A stretch of DNA of 39,920 bases from assembly GCA_023248745.1 (NCBI GenBank), contig JAHFDZ010000019.1:1-39920 (forward strand), in the 5' to 3' direction. Positions 18,058-28,038 of this stretch are shown one piece after another. The notes below the pieces were generated by a model that was not told where the DNA came from, searched no databases, and saw nothing but the letters and a program-made list of their open reading frames with translations. This stretch comes from Myxococcales bacterium. Lineage in GTDB: Bacteria; Myxococcota_A; Polyangia; Polyangiales; Polyangiaceae. Position 1 is the first letter of the stretch; each line of letters starts with the position of its first letter. Both the position numbers and the translations under genes were made by a program.

Positions 18058-18750
18058 TTAGAAGCCTACGCCGGTAGGATTAGACGCGGGACGCACACAT
18101 TGCGCGAGTGGCACGCCCGTCTTTCCGATCGTCAGACCATCAGACACGCGTGTGGCGACCCAACTCGAAGGTGCCTGCTGGGCACACACTATGCCGAACC
18201 GCGATGCCTTTGCTGCGGTCTTGCACTCATCGAGCGACGCCGGCGAAGCACCCATTGTTTTGCCATCCGAAATACGCGTCGGATACCAAGCACCTTGGAG
18301 CTGCTGCGTGCATACGAACGAGAAATCGGCGGTCTTGACGACGCTATCGCACTCGGATTTTGACGAGGGCCACATGCCGAGTTTGGCACCGTCGGAAATG
18401 CGTGTGAGGTACCACGCCCCCGCACCGTGTTCGGCGCACGAGACGGGAGGCCCGTAGGATCGAAGTCCGTCGAGTCGTGTCGGAATGCCGCTCGGTGCGG
18501 TCGCATTCGCACCGGGCAGCGACGGCGTTGTGAGCGGTGGCGCGGATGGCAACGCCGACCTCGGACTGGGTGGCAGGCAAATGCCGCCACTTCGGAGCGC
18601 GTCGATGTGCACGCGGGCTTTCGTGCCATCGAGACACTCGACGTCGAAGGTGCTCCCCGAAACACGCCGCACACTGTGCACGTGGTCGAAGTCGGCAAAA
18701 GCGGATTGGGTGAATAGGACAAGCGCAAGGAAGACAAAAGAACGAAGCAT
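18058..18750 (-). CDS. Secreted protein with three tandem Cys/Trp repeats
   Basis: A 230-residue exported protein. The ATG at 18750 gives a clean signal peptide (hydrophobic FVFLALVLF, cleavage after AFA near residue 19). A short beta domain with one Cys (VRRVSGSTFDVECLDG) and a Pro/Ser-rich linker follow. Residues from about 104 contain three tandem repeats of 40-45 residues with the shared core W-x-x-TR(I/V)SDG, each flanked by Cys residues, one before the Trp and one about 20 residues after TRISDG. This spacing suggests one disulphide per repeat. No known family was recognised; a binding role outside the cytoplasm is inference. The full-length frame reaches 18786 but the signal peptide begins at 18750. 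Confidence 0.75.
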   Translation of the reverse strand: MLRSFVFLALVLFTQSAFADFDHVHSVRRVSGSTFDVECLDGTKARVHIDALRSGGICLPPSPRSALPSAPPLTTPSLPGANATAPSGIPTRLDGLRSYGPPVSCAEHGAGAWYLTRISDGAKLGMWPSSKSECDSVVKTADFSFVCTQQLQGAWYPTRISDGKTMGASPASLDECKTAAKASRFGIVCAQQAPSSWVATRVSDGLTIGKTGVPLAQCVRPASNPTGVGF

Positions 18751-18849
18751 GATCAAAACGCTAGCCGGACTTGTTCTTTCTGCCACAACCGCGACGCAAA
18801 AAAAGAGGAGGTCAACGAAACGTTCACCCTCAATTCGCGTCGATTCGCA

Positions 18850-21800
18850 TCAGTGCGTCTTCGCCGCGAGCGGAAGAACGACGTGGCTCGCGAGAAATAG
18901 CTCATCCACGCGACGCGACAGCGCCAAGAAGGTTGCAAACTGATCGGGCGTAATCACTTTTGGGCGAAGTTCGAACGTGAGTTCGTCGTGAACGGCATGC
19001 GCATCGTGGGTTGCGCGCCGCACTGCAACAACGTGATCTTCGCGGAGTTCTTCATCGTCAACTTGTTTACCTATCGTGAGCGATGCGGGCAATTCGATAT
19101 CGCGCACGACGTGATACTGCAGGGCATCATGAATCACTAACGCCGTGCTGCGATCGCTGCGCGCGCCAAAGGTTCGAATCATCGTCGAGGCGTTCACGGG
19201 GGACGCGCGATGAAATGGAACGAGACCCGGTATCCTAAGACGGCCAGAATCGCCCTCGCGCTCTGCGTAGCGCGCCGCAACAACAGAAGCGCGCACCACG
19301 ATGCGATCACCGTCTCGCGACGTGTTGACGGATACGACGTCCGCGCCGGGCACCCAGGACGAAACGATCGATCGAAGGAGATAGGCGCGAGGCTCGCCAA
19401 CCGCGCGCTGCAAAGCCTCGTCCAGTTCTTGTGCGGGAGGTCCACCGACTTGCAGGTGCACCTCACCTTCCGCATCACCATTGGCAAGGAGCCGAAGTTT
19501 CAAATGAACTTCGTCTCGATCAATTTTGACCCAATCGCGCGACAGTAACTCGATGCGACCATCGGCGTGCAGTATCGGTCTCCCGACGAGCTCTGGCATC
19601 ACTTGACCCAGGGGAAGCGGCGCGCCACTGACGTCAGCATCAATGAACACTTGCTTTCCATCGATCGTCGCGCGCAGCAAAGGATGCATGAAACGTCCTG
19701 GATGTACGATTGGATCCTTGTCGACACTCACGGGCTCCGGTTCGCCAACCACCACTTCGGAGGCGATTCCAAGTTCCCGCAATGCGCGGTGAATGACCCA
19801 TGTGCGCGAGCCTTCGCGCGCAAGAAGCATGCTGCGCGCGCTTTGCGCAAGCGTGCCTTCGGTGCGAACAAATCCTGAATCGGCAAGCAGCCATGGCGAA
19901 GAGACGCGAAGCCGATCGCCAACGTGCTTGACGAGTGCGCGCACCGCCTCGAGGTTTGCTTTCGACTTAAGTGCTCCCGACGCCGCCACGAGGGCGCTGA
20001 TCTCGACGTCCCCCTTGTCGTCGAGCGCAACGAGAGCACTTGCGAGCCTTGATCCGACGCCTCGCCACGTGTCATTCGTCGCGAGTACCGACACCGGCCT
20101 ATCGAGAAGGAGCCCGCGCCACTCGATGTTGCGCGGACCAAGACTGTGCGCTTCGTAGACGACATTCTGAGTCGAAAGATCGCAAATGGAGCCACTCGAC
20201 ATCGTATTGGGCGTGCAACTCGGATCGCCCGCCACGATTTGACGCGCAGCGCCGAGCAGCGGATGCGCACGCAGCCGAAAGGTACTGGGGACGTGAATCT
20301 CGATACGTGCATGATCCACGCGTGTTCGTTCGGCGAGTAGCTCGGGTGTATCAAACGCGAGGTATCCGCGCGCATCAGGAACCGCATAGCCAACAATGAT
20401 CGACTCGACGCTATCGCCTGCTTCGAGTTGCACCAAGTCAGCACCCGCCTGCGCTGCCTCGGGGGTGCGATTCGGCTCGATGACACGACCATCGCGTTTG
20501 AAGATACGTCTTCGCACTGTGCGAGACGAAACGATGCCATCGATGATGGGAACGTCGGCTTGCGCATTCTGCTCGACGTCGGTCGTCCCACCAAGGCGTC
20601 GTAGATCGAAAATTTCGAAACCAAGAATGCGGCCCGCTATCACATACCGCTCTTGATGCTCCACTACGACCGTCGCTTCGCCGACCTTGGCGATACTCGT
20701 GCTCAGCGCTTTCTCGGCGAGTCCGTCAAACGGCAAAGGCGAGTCACCGAGCCCGTGCAAAATGAGCAAGTGTGGAACGTCTGGCATCGCGACGGAGGCA
20801 ACGCGCGCTCCGAGACAAGACGCGAGCGCGATGCTGCGCTCTCCCGATAGCAGCGTTTCCCACTTGACATCGCTACCCTTGCCGCGAAGGCAATCGAGCT
20901 CAGCGATTTGACCTGCGAAGGCAACAGGTGCGTGCTTTCGCACGCGTTCTCGTTCGAGCGACTTTCGCGCCTCCTCTAGCCTACCGGCTAAGCGTTGAAC
21001 GTTCGCACATGCCTCATTTCCGCGCGCGGCACAGACCCGCGCCTCTTGCTCCAAGGGAGCCGCCGGAAACGATTGCGCCTGCGCCACCTTGAAAACGATC
21101 GTGGCTGCCGGCTGTGCGTCGATCGCTTTTTGCGCTTCGCCGGGTTGACCCATTGTCAACCAACATGACGAACCGATCAACTTGACCAACGCGCTTCCCG
21201 GTGGCGTCAGTTTGTCGACCGTCGCATCCGCAAGAGCGGCACGACACCCTTGCGCACCACCCTTCGTCTCGTACGTAACGGCCGCCGCGGTTGCGACCGC
21301 CTCCCATGATCGCGGCTCGCGCTCATGAACGTCGGCAACGATAGCGCTAACCTTGCGCAGCATTTCGCCCTTCGGCAAATCGCGCGAAAGACGAAGCGCG
21401 CGAACGTACGCCAACGCAAGTACCGGACTCACGTCCCGCGCACTTGAAACGCGATCACCGAGGAACGCTTGCACTGCACGCGCGTCGCCGCGAAGCGCCA
21501 GCGCCCCAGCTTGCAACGCAAGGCAAGCATCGTCGACGCACGTGCGCGCTCCACTGGGCAGCATGGCGCCAAGTTGCGATCGGGGCGCACCATCCTCTGC
21601 GCCTGCAGACGCGAGCGGCTGATCGTCTAGCCACGCAAAGACGCTCACCTTGTCCGAAGCCACGCCCATCCACGCACCGACTTGCACGTCGATCGAACCG
21701 GATGAAACGGGTGCCGCGAAGACATTGAACGTCGCTCCAGGCCCCGACGAAAACGCACGCGTTGACACGACCTCGCCGTTGATTCGGAGTTTGGCGGCAT

Positions 21801-22434
21801 TCGTCGCGGACCAAGCCACGCGTAAGGTGCCGGGATGCGATGCGTAGTACCTCCCCACGATGCGTCGCGATCCTGTGCGCGCCGATGACCCATTGAGAGC
21901 AAGATCGCACCCTCGATTTTGAACACGTGCGACGTCCGACGAAAAAATGCCATCACCCAAATTCGCGAGGCTCTCCGGCCCTTGAGTCGACGACATCGGA
22001 CCTTCGAGCACAACTTGGTCAAGACACTTTACATAACTACGCAGGTCGCTTGCACCATTCGTTTTGCCCGACAACTGAAGTAGCGCAAGCGCCAGGCACA
22101 TGCGCTTGTCGCCCGTTGATGCGACGAGCAATTTCTCAATCGAGTCGGCGAGCGAGCGCGTACTGCGCGACGCAAGCGACACTTCCTCGAGCGGCCCGAG
22201 TGGAGCGGTCGCACGCCGAATCAGGAGCTCAAGTGCAGCCTGGGTCACAAGCGCGTTTGGGTCCCGATCTTCTGCAATGGCGGAAAGGGCCTCGTCAATG
22301 GCACGCTCCGTGTCGCCGATGAGTTCCAATTGAAATGCGCGCTGAACCGCATCCGTGCGACTTGTTGTTGGCGCAACGGGCGCTCGACAACCGATAAGGA
22401 CCAGGAATGCAGCGAGAGAATAGAGCCGTTTCAT
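18850..22434 (-). CDS. DUF3857/transglutaminase-like lipoprotein lacking the catalytic Cys
   Basis: A 1194-residue lipoprotein with a signal and lipobox (FLVLIGC, Cys15). The first 500 residues are helical and TPR-like. A DUF3857-type beta domain follows (RRRIFKRDGRVIEPN, LVQLEAGDSVESIIVGY at about 640-700), and then a transglutaminase-like core at about 820-940. Aligned to its upstream paralogue, the core Cys is replaced by Arg877 (REGSRTW), while His917 (GRFMHPLL) and Asp932 (FIDADVSG) remain. It is therefore probably a non-catalytic paralogue, perhaps structural or regulatory. The ATG at 22434 overlaps the stop of the upstream gene by ATGA, so both proteins are likely made together. Its exported location is inferred from the lipobox. 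Confidence 0.85.
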   Translation of the reverse strand: MKRLYSLAAFLVLIGCRAPVAPTTSRTDAVQRAFQLELIGDTERAIDEALSAIAEDRDPNALVTQAALELLIRRATAPLGPLEEVSLASRSTRSLADSIEKLLVASTGDKRMCLALALLQLSGKTNGASDLRSYVKCLDQVVLEGPMSSTQGPESLANLGDGIFSSDVARVQNRGCDLALNGSSARTGSRRIVGRYYASHPGTLRVAWSATNAAKLRINGEVVSTRAFSSGPGATFNVFAAPVSSGSIDVQVGAWMGVASDKVSVFAWLDDQPLASAGAEDGAPRSQLGAMLPSGARTCVDDACLALQAGALALRGDARAVQAFLGDRVSSARDVSPVLALAYVRALRLSRDLPKGEMLRKVSAIVADVHEREPRSWEAVATAAAVTYETKGGAQGCRAALADATVDKLTPPGSALVKLIGSSCWLTMGQPGEAQKAIDAQPAATIVFKVAQAQSFPAAPLEQEARVCAARGNEACANVQRLAGRLEEARKSLERERVRKHAPVAFAGQIAELDCLRGKGSDVKWETLLSGERSIALASCLGARVASVAMPDVPHLLILHGLGDSPLPFDGLAEKALSTSIAKVGEATVVVEHQERYVIAGRILGFEIFDLRRLGGTTDVEQNAQADVPIIDGIVSSRTVRRRIFKRDGRVIEPNRTPEAAQAGADLVQLEAGDSVESIIVGYAVPDARGYLAFDTPELLAERTRVDHARIEIHVPSTFRLRAHPLLGAARQIVAGDPSCTPNTMSSGSICDLSTQNVVYEAHSLGPRNIEWRGLLLDRPVSVLATNDTWRGVGSRLASALVALDDKGDVEISALVAASGALKSKANLEAVRALVKHVGDRLRVSSPWLLADSGFVRTEGTLAQSARSMLLAREGSRTWVIHRALRELGIASEVVVGEPEPVSVDKDPIVHPGRFMHPLLRATIDGKQVFIDADVSGAPLPLGQVMPELVGRPILHADGRIELLSRDWVKIDRDEVHLKLRLLANGDAEGEVHLQVGGPPAQELDEALQRAVGEPRAYLLRSIVSSWVPGADVVSVNTSRDGDRIVVRASVVAARYAEREGDSGRLRIPGLVPFHRASPVNASTMIRTFGARSDRSTALVIHDALQYHVVRDIELPASLTIGKQVDDEELREDHVVAVRRATHDAHAVHDELTFELRPKVITPDQFATFLALSRRVDELFLASHVVLPLAAKTH

Positions 22435-25400
22435 CGTGCACCTTCTTGCACGAGCTGCGCGGTCCGAAGGAAAAGTGCGTCCACTTGCGCAAGCCAAGCT
22501 CGCCACGCCGCGTACTCCTTCACGGGAATTTGATCGCGCCGCAACTCGAGCTCACGCGCCATCATGAGCTCTCGACCTGAAACCTTGAGAGAGAGAGACG
22601 CGCGACCAAAAAGCGGATGAACAATCCCTCCGCCACTTGGAATGGCAGACCACTCCTTGCCCTTAGGAGCCTCAAACGTCACGCGCCTCTTCTGTAACGA
22701 AGGCGCAAGAGACGGCGGCAAGACCATCGCCAACGTTCGAGTCGGAAGCGCCGCCAGTTCCGACACCAACGAATTGGAGGGACCCAACGGCACAATCAGT
22801 ACACTTCCTTGACGACGCGCAACACCGGTCAGGCGAGCGTCGTAGCTCAGTGTTGCAGCTCCTTTTTCACGCTCCCCGTCAAAAGCAACCGCACCGGTTA
22901 CTTGTGACGTCGGAAACCAAGGCGACAGTAAGCCTTGCGCAATGTAGTCCGCTCGCTGCGCGGCTTCGCCAAGATAAGTTCGCATGTAGAAGGCTGAATC
23001 GCCTGAGTACGTTTCATTCGCCTTCAGAACTCCGTCGCCGAATTCTGTGAGCTCAATCCGCCACGCTACGTCACTTCCGTGCTCACCGGGCTTACTCTCC
23101 GGAAGCTTCACCAGCGCTGCCGGACCGTCGTCGAGTCTTAGTGCAGATGCTTGACCATCCATACTCGGCAACACCCCAAGACGGGACTGAGGACTCGTCG
23201 CATCGAGATAGAGATCGAGCGACGGAATGTAAGCGATGCCATGATCGAACATCGGTACCACCGCGAACTTGCCGTCGAGCACAGAAGGCTTTGCCGTAAG
23301 GCGCGTTTGCACAAGCACTTCGCGTGCATCAACATCGATCGCTTTGAGAAGCGAAATGAGCAACACGGCTTTGTCGTCACAGTCACCCTCGCGGCGCGAA
23401 AGAACCTCTTGCGGACGGTTGGGTAGCCACTGCTCGGCGCTGACGTAGTTCACATAGCGAACGTGATCAGCGACGTACTTGAAGAGGGCGGAAATTTGGT
23501 CAAGCTTCGAAATTTTTCCCTTGGTGATCACTTTCGCGAGTCCGCGAATCTCTGCGTCAGGCTCGGTGAACCCGACGACAGCGTCTTTGTACCAACGTCG
23601 AAAGTCATCCCAGCTGGCGAATGTTGACCCCACGACCACGGGCAGCAGCTCGCTCAGTTGCGGAGAGAGTGGTTCCTCCGCAATGAGTATCGGCTTCTTC
23701 CACGAGTAGCGTGTCACGTGCCTCGTGCCGTCGTCTTGTTCGGTGCGCTCATCAACCGAGCCGCGCACTTCGGTGTGCAACAAAGCGCTTTTCGGCGCAT
23801 CGATGATCACGTCGTTTTTGAGAAGTGGCCGCGTGACCGTCGAACCGCCGTAGTCGACGAAGTAGAAGGGCGCATCGCTCTTGCCTCCGACTGGTTTCTT
23901 GGTTCGAACGCGAACCGCGACTTCTACGGTGTCGCCAGACGCTAGCTCAGCCCACTTGATGCGTGGACGCTCAGAGTCGTGTCGCTCCTCGAGTGGGAAA
24001 GCCACTGAACCATCCTTGTGGTGCACACGTGCCCTCAAAATTTCGAGCGTATCGCTCTCAAACGGCAACTCCTCTTCGAGCTCGTCGCTCGTGCGCGGCG
24101 CAATGACGATTTCGCGCGCATAGTGAATAAGCTGCGAAACGCGACGATCATCGTTCACCGTCACCGCGCGCGTCCAAAAGAGCTCCCGCGAAGCAACTCC
24201 CGCTTCAAAACCTCGCCGAGTCGATAGCCATGCACGCGGATCGACGAGGTAGCGCTCATCGCGCTCAGCAGGCCGCTCGGACTTCGCGCTCGCAAGCAAG
24301 GTGTCGGCCGGAGCCAAAGCGAGAGCACGCGCCATCGCACTTTTGTGCAGGTCGCTTCGGTGCTGCGCGTCGAGCACGCGAGCATACGCGGACCATACCT
24401 TCGGGCGATTCGGCATGAGTGCCGTCATTTCCTCAAGTAACTTACCGATGTCTTCTGTGCTCCCCAGCTCGCTGACGCAGTCGGCCAGGGCCATTGCTTC
24501 CTCGTCATCGAGGTACCCAACACCAAGCGCCTTGCGAACAAGTGCCACCGGCTGCTTCGGATCGAGCAACGCCGAAAGGCGCACTGCCGCGGGAGTTGGT
24601 GCGAAGGAAGCAACTCGCTGAAGGGCCCGTTCGGCAAGCGGACGATCGACGGAAGGACCGAGTTCAACGGCCAGCGCCGCCGCGGCATCCGAGAGGTCGA
24701 GATTCGCAAGTTCTTTTGCCGCCGCGCGCTGCAGCGTCACCTCTTTCGTTGCGGCGAACGCCATCGCACGAAGAACGCGCGCTTCTTGATCCGTCAACTT
24801 GGTGAACGATGCGGCGCGAGCCTCTGCAACTGCCCAGTCAACTTGACTGGCCACCAGGTGTTGCTCGATGGCGCGGCGCTGGAGATAGGTTCTCTGGGGC
24901 AAGGATAGTCTTCGATCGCGCTGCAGCCTGGCCGTCCATGCCGAACGAACGATCGGAGAAGATACGTGCGTCGCAAGAACGATGCGCTCCTCGAGAGTAA
25001 GGTGCCCTGGGGACTCGAGCGCGGTCGCCGCTAGGCCGGGCGCTCGTGGATGTTGCGAATCGTCGGCGCCGAGAAGAATGCGCAAGAGGGCTTCAACGTG
25101 CCCTTCTTTTTTCATCGCCTCGTTTATTGGTAACATCGATCGATTGATTTTCGATCCAGCACGCGGTGGCACGACCGACGGTGCTTGCATCGGATCAATC
25201 CATCGAAAGCCGCTTGGCGCCTTCTCGTTGTCGAGTAGATCGAGCTCTACAATGCCTGCATCGATGCGCGTCGTCGTGCAGACCTTCGCAAGCAATTGAT
25301 GCGCCCCTGGCTCAAAGGTCATCGAAGCTGCAAAGCGTGTTGCGAGCGCTTCCTCGTGGGCCTCTTCATCGCGCGAGACCTCTTGACCGTCGACGAAAAG

Positions 25401-25994
25401 TGTCGCCTGCCCCGATGCGGCCAGCGCCACGATGACGTTGTTTGCCGCGTGCTCGAGCTGCACCTGTCGCAAGACCCAGCTGCACGATTCGGAACGCGGC
25501 GCGATCATCAACGCAAGCGGAGCAAGCACGCCCGAAGGCGACGCTCGCCACGAAGCGCGATAGTCGCCAAAATCGTAACTTTTTGTGAGCACAATTGGCA
25601 CACTCGGATCGAACGGCTCTTCTCCTGCTCGAATCGGTCCGAGCACGAGTGAAGGTGGCGCGCTGTCGGCCCCACAGTCGTGCTTGATGCGACACGCGAG
25701 CCGCTTGACGTCGTGAACAAGAATCGCGTGCGCCAAAGAATCGTTCGTCAACTTGGTGAACTTTTTAGGGGCCCGCCAGGCGTGGAGCATTGCCGGATCG
25801 ACGGACGACGCAACGGAGTCGATGAGTCCGATCGCCATGAGCGCTTCTGAGGGCCGCTTTGCGGCCTCGAGCCTGCTTGCTGCAAGCTTGAAAGATTCGT
25901 CGGCGGTCGCTCCCACCCAGCGATCCTCTGCATGTGCAATCTGGAGACAGAAACCGATCGCGAAGGCCACTAACGGCGAGGTGGGGCTGCGCAT
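22431..25994 (-). CDS. Large exported DUF3857/transglutaminase-like protein with intact triad
   Basis: A 1187-residue protein with a signal peptide cleaved after AHA (about residue 23). A long helical, TPR-like N-terminal half (to about 600) precedes a DUF3857 beta domain (ARVHHKDGSVAFPLEE, WAELASGDTVEVAVRVR). The transglutaminase-like core has the triad Cys872 in REGDCDDKA, His918 in MFDHGIAY and Asp931 in YLDATS. Such domains act as peptidases, transglutaminases or peptide-cyclising enzymes; the substrate is unknown. The C-terminal 200 residues are beta-rich. The ATG at 25994 is chosen because it starts the signal peptide; the frame extends to 26048 without it. It overlaps its paralogue by 4 bp and is divergent from the zinc-ribbon gene. 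Confidence 0.88.
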   Translation of the reverse strand: MRSPTSPLVAFAIGFCLQIAHAEDRWVGATADESFKLAASRLEAAKRPSEALMAIGLIDSVASSVDPAMLHAWRAPKKFTKLTNDSLAHAILVHDVKRLACRIKHDCGADSAPPSLVLGPIRAGEEPFDPSVPIVLTKSYDFGDYRASWRASPSGVLAPLALMIAPRSESCSWVLRQVQLEHAANNVIVALAASGQATLFVDGQEVSRDEEAHEEALATRFAASMTFEPGAHQLLAKVCTTTRIDAGIVELDLLDNEKAPSGFRWIDPMQAPSVVPPRAGSKINRSMLPINEAMKKEGHVEALLRILLGADDSQHPRAPGLAATALESPGHLTLEERIVLATHVSSPIVRSAWTARLQRDRRLSLPQRTYLQRRAIEQHLVASQVDWAVAEARAASFTKLTDQEARVLRAMAFAATKEVTLQRAAAKELANLDLSDAAAALAVELGPSVDRPLAERALQRVASFAPTPAAVRLSALLDPKQPVALVRKALGVGYLDDEEAMALADCVSELGSTEDIGKLLEEMTALMPNRPKVWSAYARVLDAQHRSDLHKSAMARALALAPADTLLASAKSERPAERDERYLVDPRAWLSTRRGFEAGVASRELFWTRAVTVNDDRRVSQLIHYAREIVIAPRTSDELEEELPFESDTLEILRARVHHKDGSVAFPLEERHDSERPRIKWAELASGDTVEVAVRVRTKKPVGGKSDAPFYFVDYGGSTVTRPLLKNDVIIDAPKSALLHTEVRGSVDERTEQDDGTRHVTRYSWKKPILIAEEPLSPQLSELLPVVVGSTFASWDDFRRWYKDAVVGFTEPDAEIRGLAKVITKGKISKLDQISALFKYVADHVRYVNYVSAEQWLPNRPQEVLSRREGDCDDKAVLLISLLKAIDVDAREVLVQTRLTAKPSVLDGKFAVVPMFDHGIAYIPSLDLYLDATSPQSRLGVLPSMDGQASALRLDDGPAALVKLPESKPGEHGSDVAWRIELTEFGDGVLKANETYSGDSAFYMRTYLGEAAQRADYIAQGLLSPWFPTSQVTGAVAFDGEREKGAATLSYDARLTGVARRQGSVLIVPLGPSNSLVSELAALPTRTLAMVLPPSLAPSLQKRRVTFEAPKGKEWSAIPSGGGIVHPLFGRASLSLKVSGRELMMARELELRRDQIPVKEYAAWRAWLAQVDALFLRTAQLVQEGAR

Positions 25995-26086
25995 GTCGGG
26001 CGAATCATCACTCGGAGCGCTCGTTTGACCAAGCGTCCATCGCGTCAAAGATGCGGCTAAGGAGCGACGGTGCTAGTGCGGAGCCC

Positions 26087-26764
26087 ATGTTCCCAATGGC
26101 AAGCGTGGCCGATTTGCGGCCCTGCCCTCACTGTGGCGGCCAAGTCAAATACGAGCCAGATCCCCAATTGCTTTGGGTCTGTGGCGCGTGTGGAGGCCCA
26201 GTGATTCCGGGGTTTCGCGCATCGAGCGGCCCCATCCTGGATACGCTCGCGGGAGCAAAACGAGCGAAGGCCGGCACATTTGCTCGACGAATGTGGGCTG
26301 GCGCGGCTGGAGCCTTAGCCAGCGGTCTCGCGATTGCGTCAGGAATCTCGGCGCTTTTCTCAGCGACGGTCGCCATAGCGCTCGCGGCGGTCACTTTGGT
26401 ACCGATTCTCGTCGCCTTCACAAGCTGGAAGGGCGCAACAGGAAAGGTCGCAGAGGCGAAACGGCTCACCGAAGAAGCATGGCTCCTCTATCTAGGCGAC
26501 GTCATTCGCAACAGTGAGCGATCCATTTCGGCCGAGAAGGTTGCGCAGGCCGCCCAAATCTCGGTCGCTCGCGCAAGCGAAATGCTGGAGTCACTCGCGC
26601 GTCGCGGCGATCTCGATCTCAACATCACGCACGAAGGGCGGCTCACCTATAGCGGCCAAGCGCCGGGTGTGCGCGTCGCCGAAGATACCACCACTGCCGA
26701 CGAGGCTTCCGAGTTCGAAGAGCCTCTTGAAGGGGAAGCAAAGGCACGTCTGGTGAAGCCGTAA
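26087..26764 (+). CDS. Zinc-ribbon, two-helix membrane protein with winged-helix tail
   Basis: A 225-residue protein. The N-terminus has a zinc ribbon: C13-P-H-C16 and C32-G-A-C35. Two hydrophobic helices follow at about 66-110 (AGALASGLAIASGISALF and VAIALAAVTLVPILVAF). The C-terminal part (about 140-200) looks like a winged helix: ISAEKVAQAAQISVARASEMLESLARRG, then a beta wing. The topology suggests both soluble domains face the cytoplasm, so it could be a membrane-tethered DNA-binding regulator; this is inference. The start is uncertain among ATG codons at 26051, 26087 and 26096. Its TAA shares a base with the ATG of the methyltransferase gene (TAATG), indicating coupled translation. Confidence 0.75.
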   Translation: MFPMASVADLRPCPHCGGQVKYEPDPQLLWVCGACGGPVIPGFRASSGPILDTLAGAKRAKAGTFARRMWAGAAGALASGLAIASGISALFSATVAIALAAVTLVPILVAFTSWKGATGKVAEAKRLTEEAWLLYLGDVIRNSERSISAEKVAQAAQISVARASEMLESLARRGDLDLNITHEGRLTYSGQAPGVRVAEDTTTADEASEFEEPLEGEAKARLVKP

Positions 26765-28038
26765 TGGAACGAAAGCGCTCCCTCACGCACGTTGGCGGCG
26801 GCGTTTCGGCGGTGGGTGACTCAAAGCTTAGTGTGGCACTCGCGTATGCGCTCGACGTCACACCAGCCGCACCTCCGACGGGTGGTGAGGGTGCCGAAGA
26901 GGAAGACCGCGCGCACGTGCACGGCTTTCATACGTACCCAGCGCGCATGCATCCCGAAACCGCAGCGCGCTTGATCGGCGCGCTCGCATCGCCCAATGAC
27001 ACCATTTTTGATCCATTTTGCGGCAGCGGCACGGTGCTTGTCGAAGCCGCAATCGCTCGCGCTCGCGCGTACGGCACGGATCTGAACCCATTGGCCATTC
27101 GTCTCGCGAGCCTAAAATGCAACTACTACGGTGACCCATGGCTCAAGGCGTTACATGCAGAAGCCATCAAGGCCGCTGAGGTCGCCACCTATCGACGCGA
27201 ACAAAAAAGTGGCGCATCGCATCGGTATCCCGACAGCGACATGCAGCTCTTCTCGCCGCATGTGCTCCTCGAGCTCGATGGTCTTGCAGTCGGCATCGCG
27301 CATGCCGAAGAAGAGATGCGACCGGCCCTCGAACTCGTCCTCAGCGCCATCTTGGTCAAGGTGAGTCAGAAGCGAAGCGACACCACCAGGCAAGTGTCAC
27401 AGCGCCGAATCGCAGCGGGATATACGACGAAGTTATTCGTCAAGAAAGCTGTCGAATTGTGTGAACGGATGAAGCAATTCCGGTCGCTCGTAAAGTCTGC
27501 GCCGCAAATCCAAGTCGGCATCGACAACGCAACGCGGCTCGAGACCGTGCCCGAAGATGCCGTTGACTTGGTCGTAACGTCGCCGCCTTACGCCGCGACG
27601 TACGACTATTATGCGCATCACGAGTTACGTTTTCGCTGGCTCAACCTCGACGCGCGAACGCTTGAAAGTCGTGAGCTCGGCGCAAGGCGAACCTACTCAC
27701 GCACTGAGTCCATTCGTGCGGCGCGCGATCTTTGGTTCACCGAGTTGACGGCCACGCTTCGCGCCCTCGAGCCTACGCTTCGAGAAGGCGCGAAGGTCGT
27801 GCTGCTCATGGCCGACTCGGCGATTCATGGTGAAGCGCTGCGCGCCGATGCGTCGGTCGAAGCAGCCGCGCGCGAAACTGGATTCAACCTTGTCGCCGCG
27901 GCGTCGCAGTCGCGGCCGCATTTTCACATGCCAACGATGCGTGCCTTCGAGAAAGCGCCTCGCCGCGAGCATCTGCTTCTGCTAGAGCGCGACCGTGGCC
28001 AAAGTCATCATTCTCTCGAAGACCCGCCCGCCGTTTGA
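26764..28038 (+). CDS. SAM-dependent amino-methyltransferase (TRM11/N4-N6 type)
   Basis: A 424-residue methyltransferase. The SAM-binding motif is DPFCGSGT (83-90), preceded by HGFHTYPARMHPETAARLI, and the catalytic motif is TSPPY (272-276). TSPPY indicates methylation of an exocyclic amino group, cytosine N4 or adenine N6 in DNA or guanine N2 in RNA. The FHTYPARMHP block and the motif order (SAM loop first, about 180 residues of insert, then TSPPY) resemble TRM11-like and stand-alone DNA methyltransferases, so nucleic-acid type is undecided. No restriction endonuclease gene is adjacent, which argues against a simple restriction-modification pair. It overlaps the ferredoxin gene by 44 bp. Confidence 0.87.
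   Translation: MERKRSLTHVGGGVSAVGDSKLSVALAYALDVTPAAPPTGGEGAEEEDRAHVHGFHTYPARMHPETAARLIGALASPNDTIFDPFCGSGTVLVEAAIARARAYGTDLNPLAIRLASLKCNYYGDPWLKALHAEAIKAAEVATYRREQKSGASHRYPDSDMQLFSPHVLLELDGLAVGIAHAEEEMRPALELVLSAILVKVSQKRSDTTRQVSQRRIAAGYTTKLFVKKAVELCERMKQFRSLVKSAPQIQVGIDNATRLETVPEDAVDLVVTSPPYAATYDYYAHHELRFRWLNLDARTLESRELGARRTYSRTESIRAARDLWFTELTATLRALEPTLREGAKVVLLMADSAIHGEALRADASVEAAARETGFNLVAAASQSRPHFHMPTMRAFEKAPRREHLLLLERDRGQSHHSLEDPPAV

Noticed and set aside
19728-20624. Minus-strand 298-codon frame inside the Cys-less transglutaminase-like gene
   Set aside because: It is an out-of-frame shadow rich in Arg and Ser; the long frame carries signal, domains and paralogy.
26764-28038. Restriction-modification system
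   Set aside because: No endonuclease-like gene is adjacent; neighbours are a winged-helix membrane protein and a ferredoxin.
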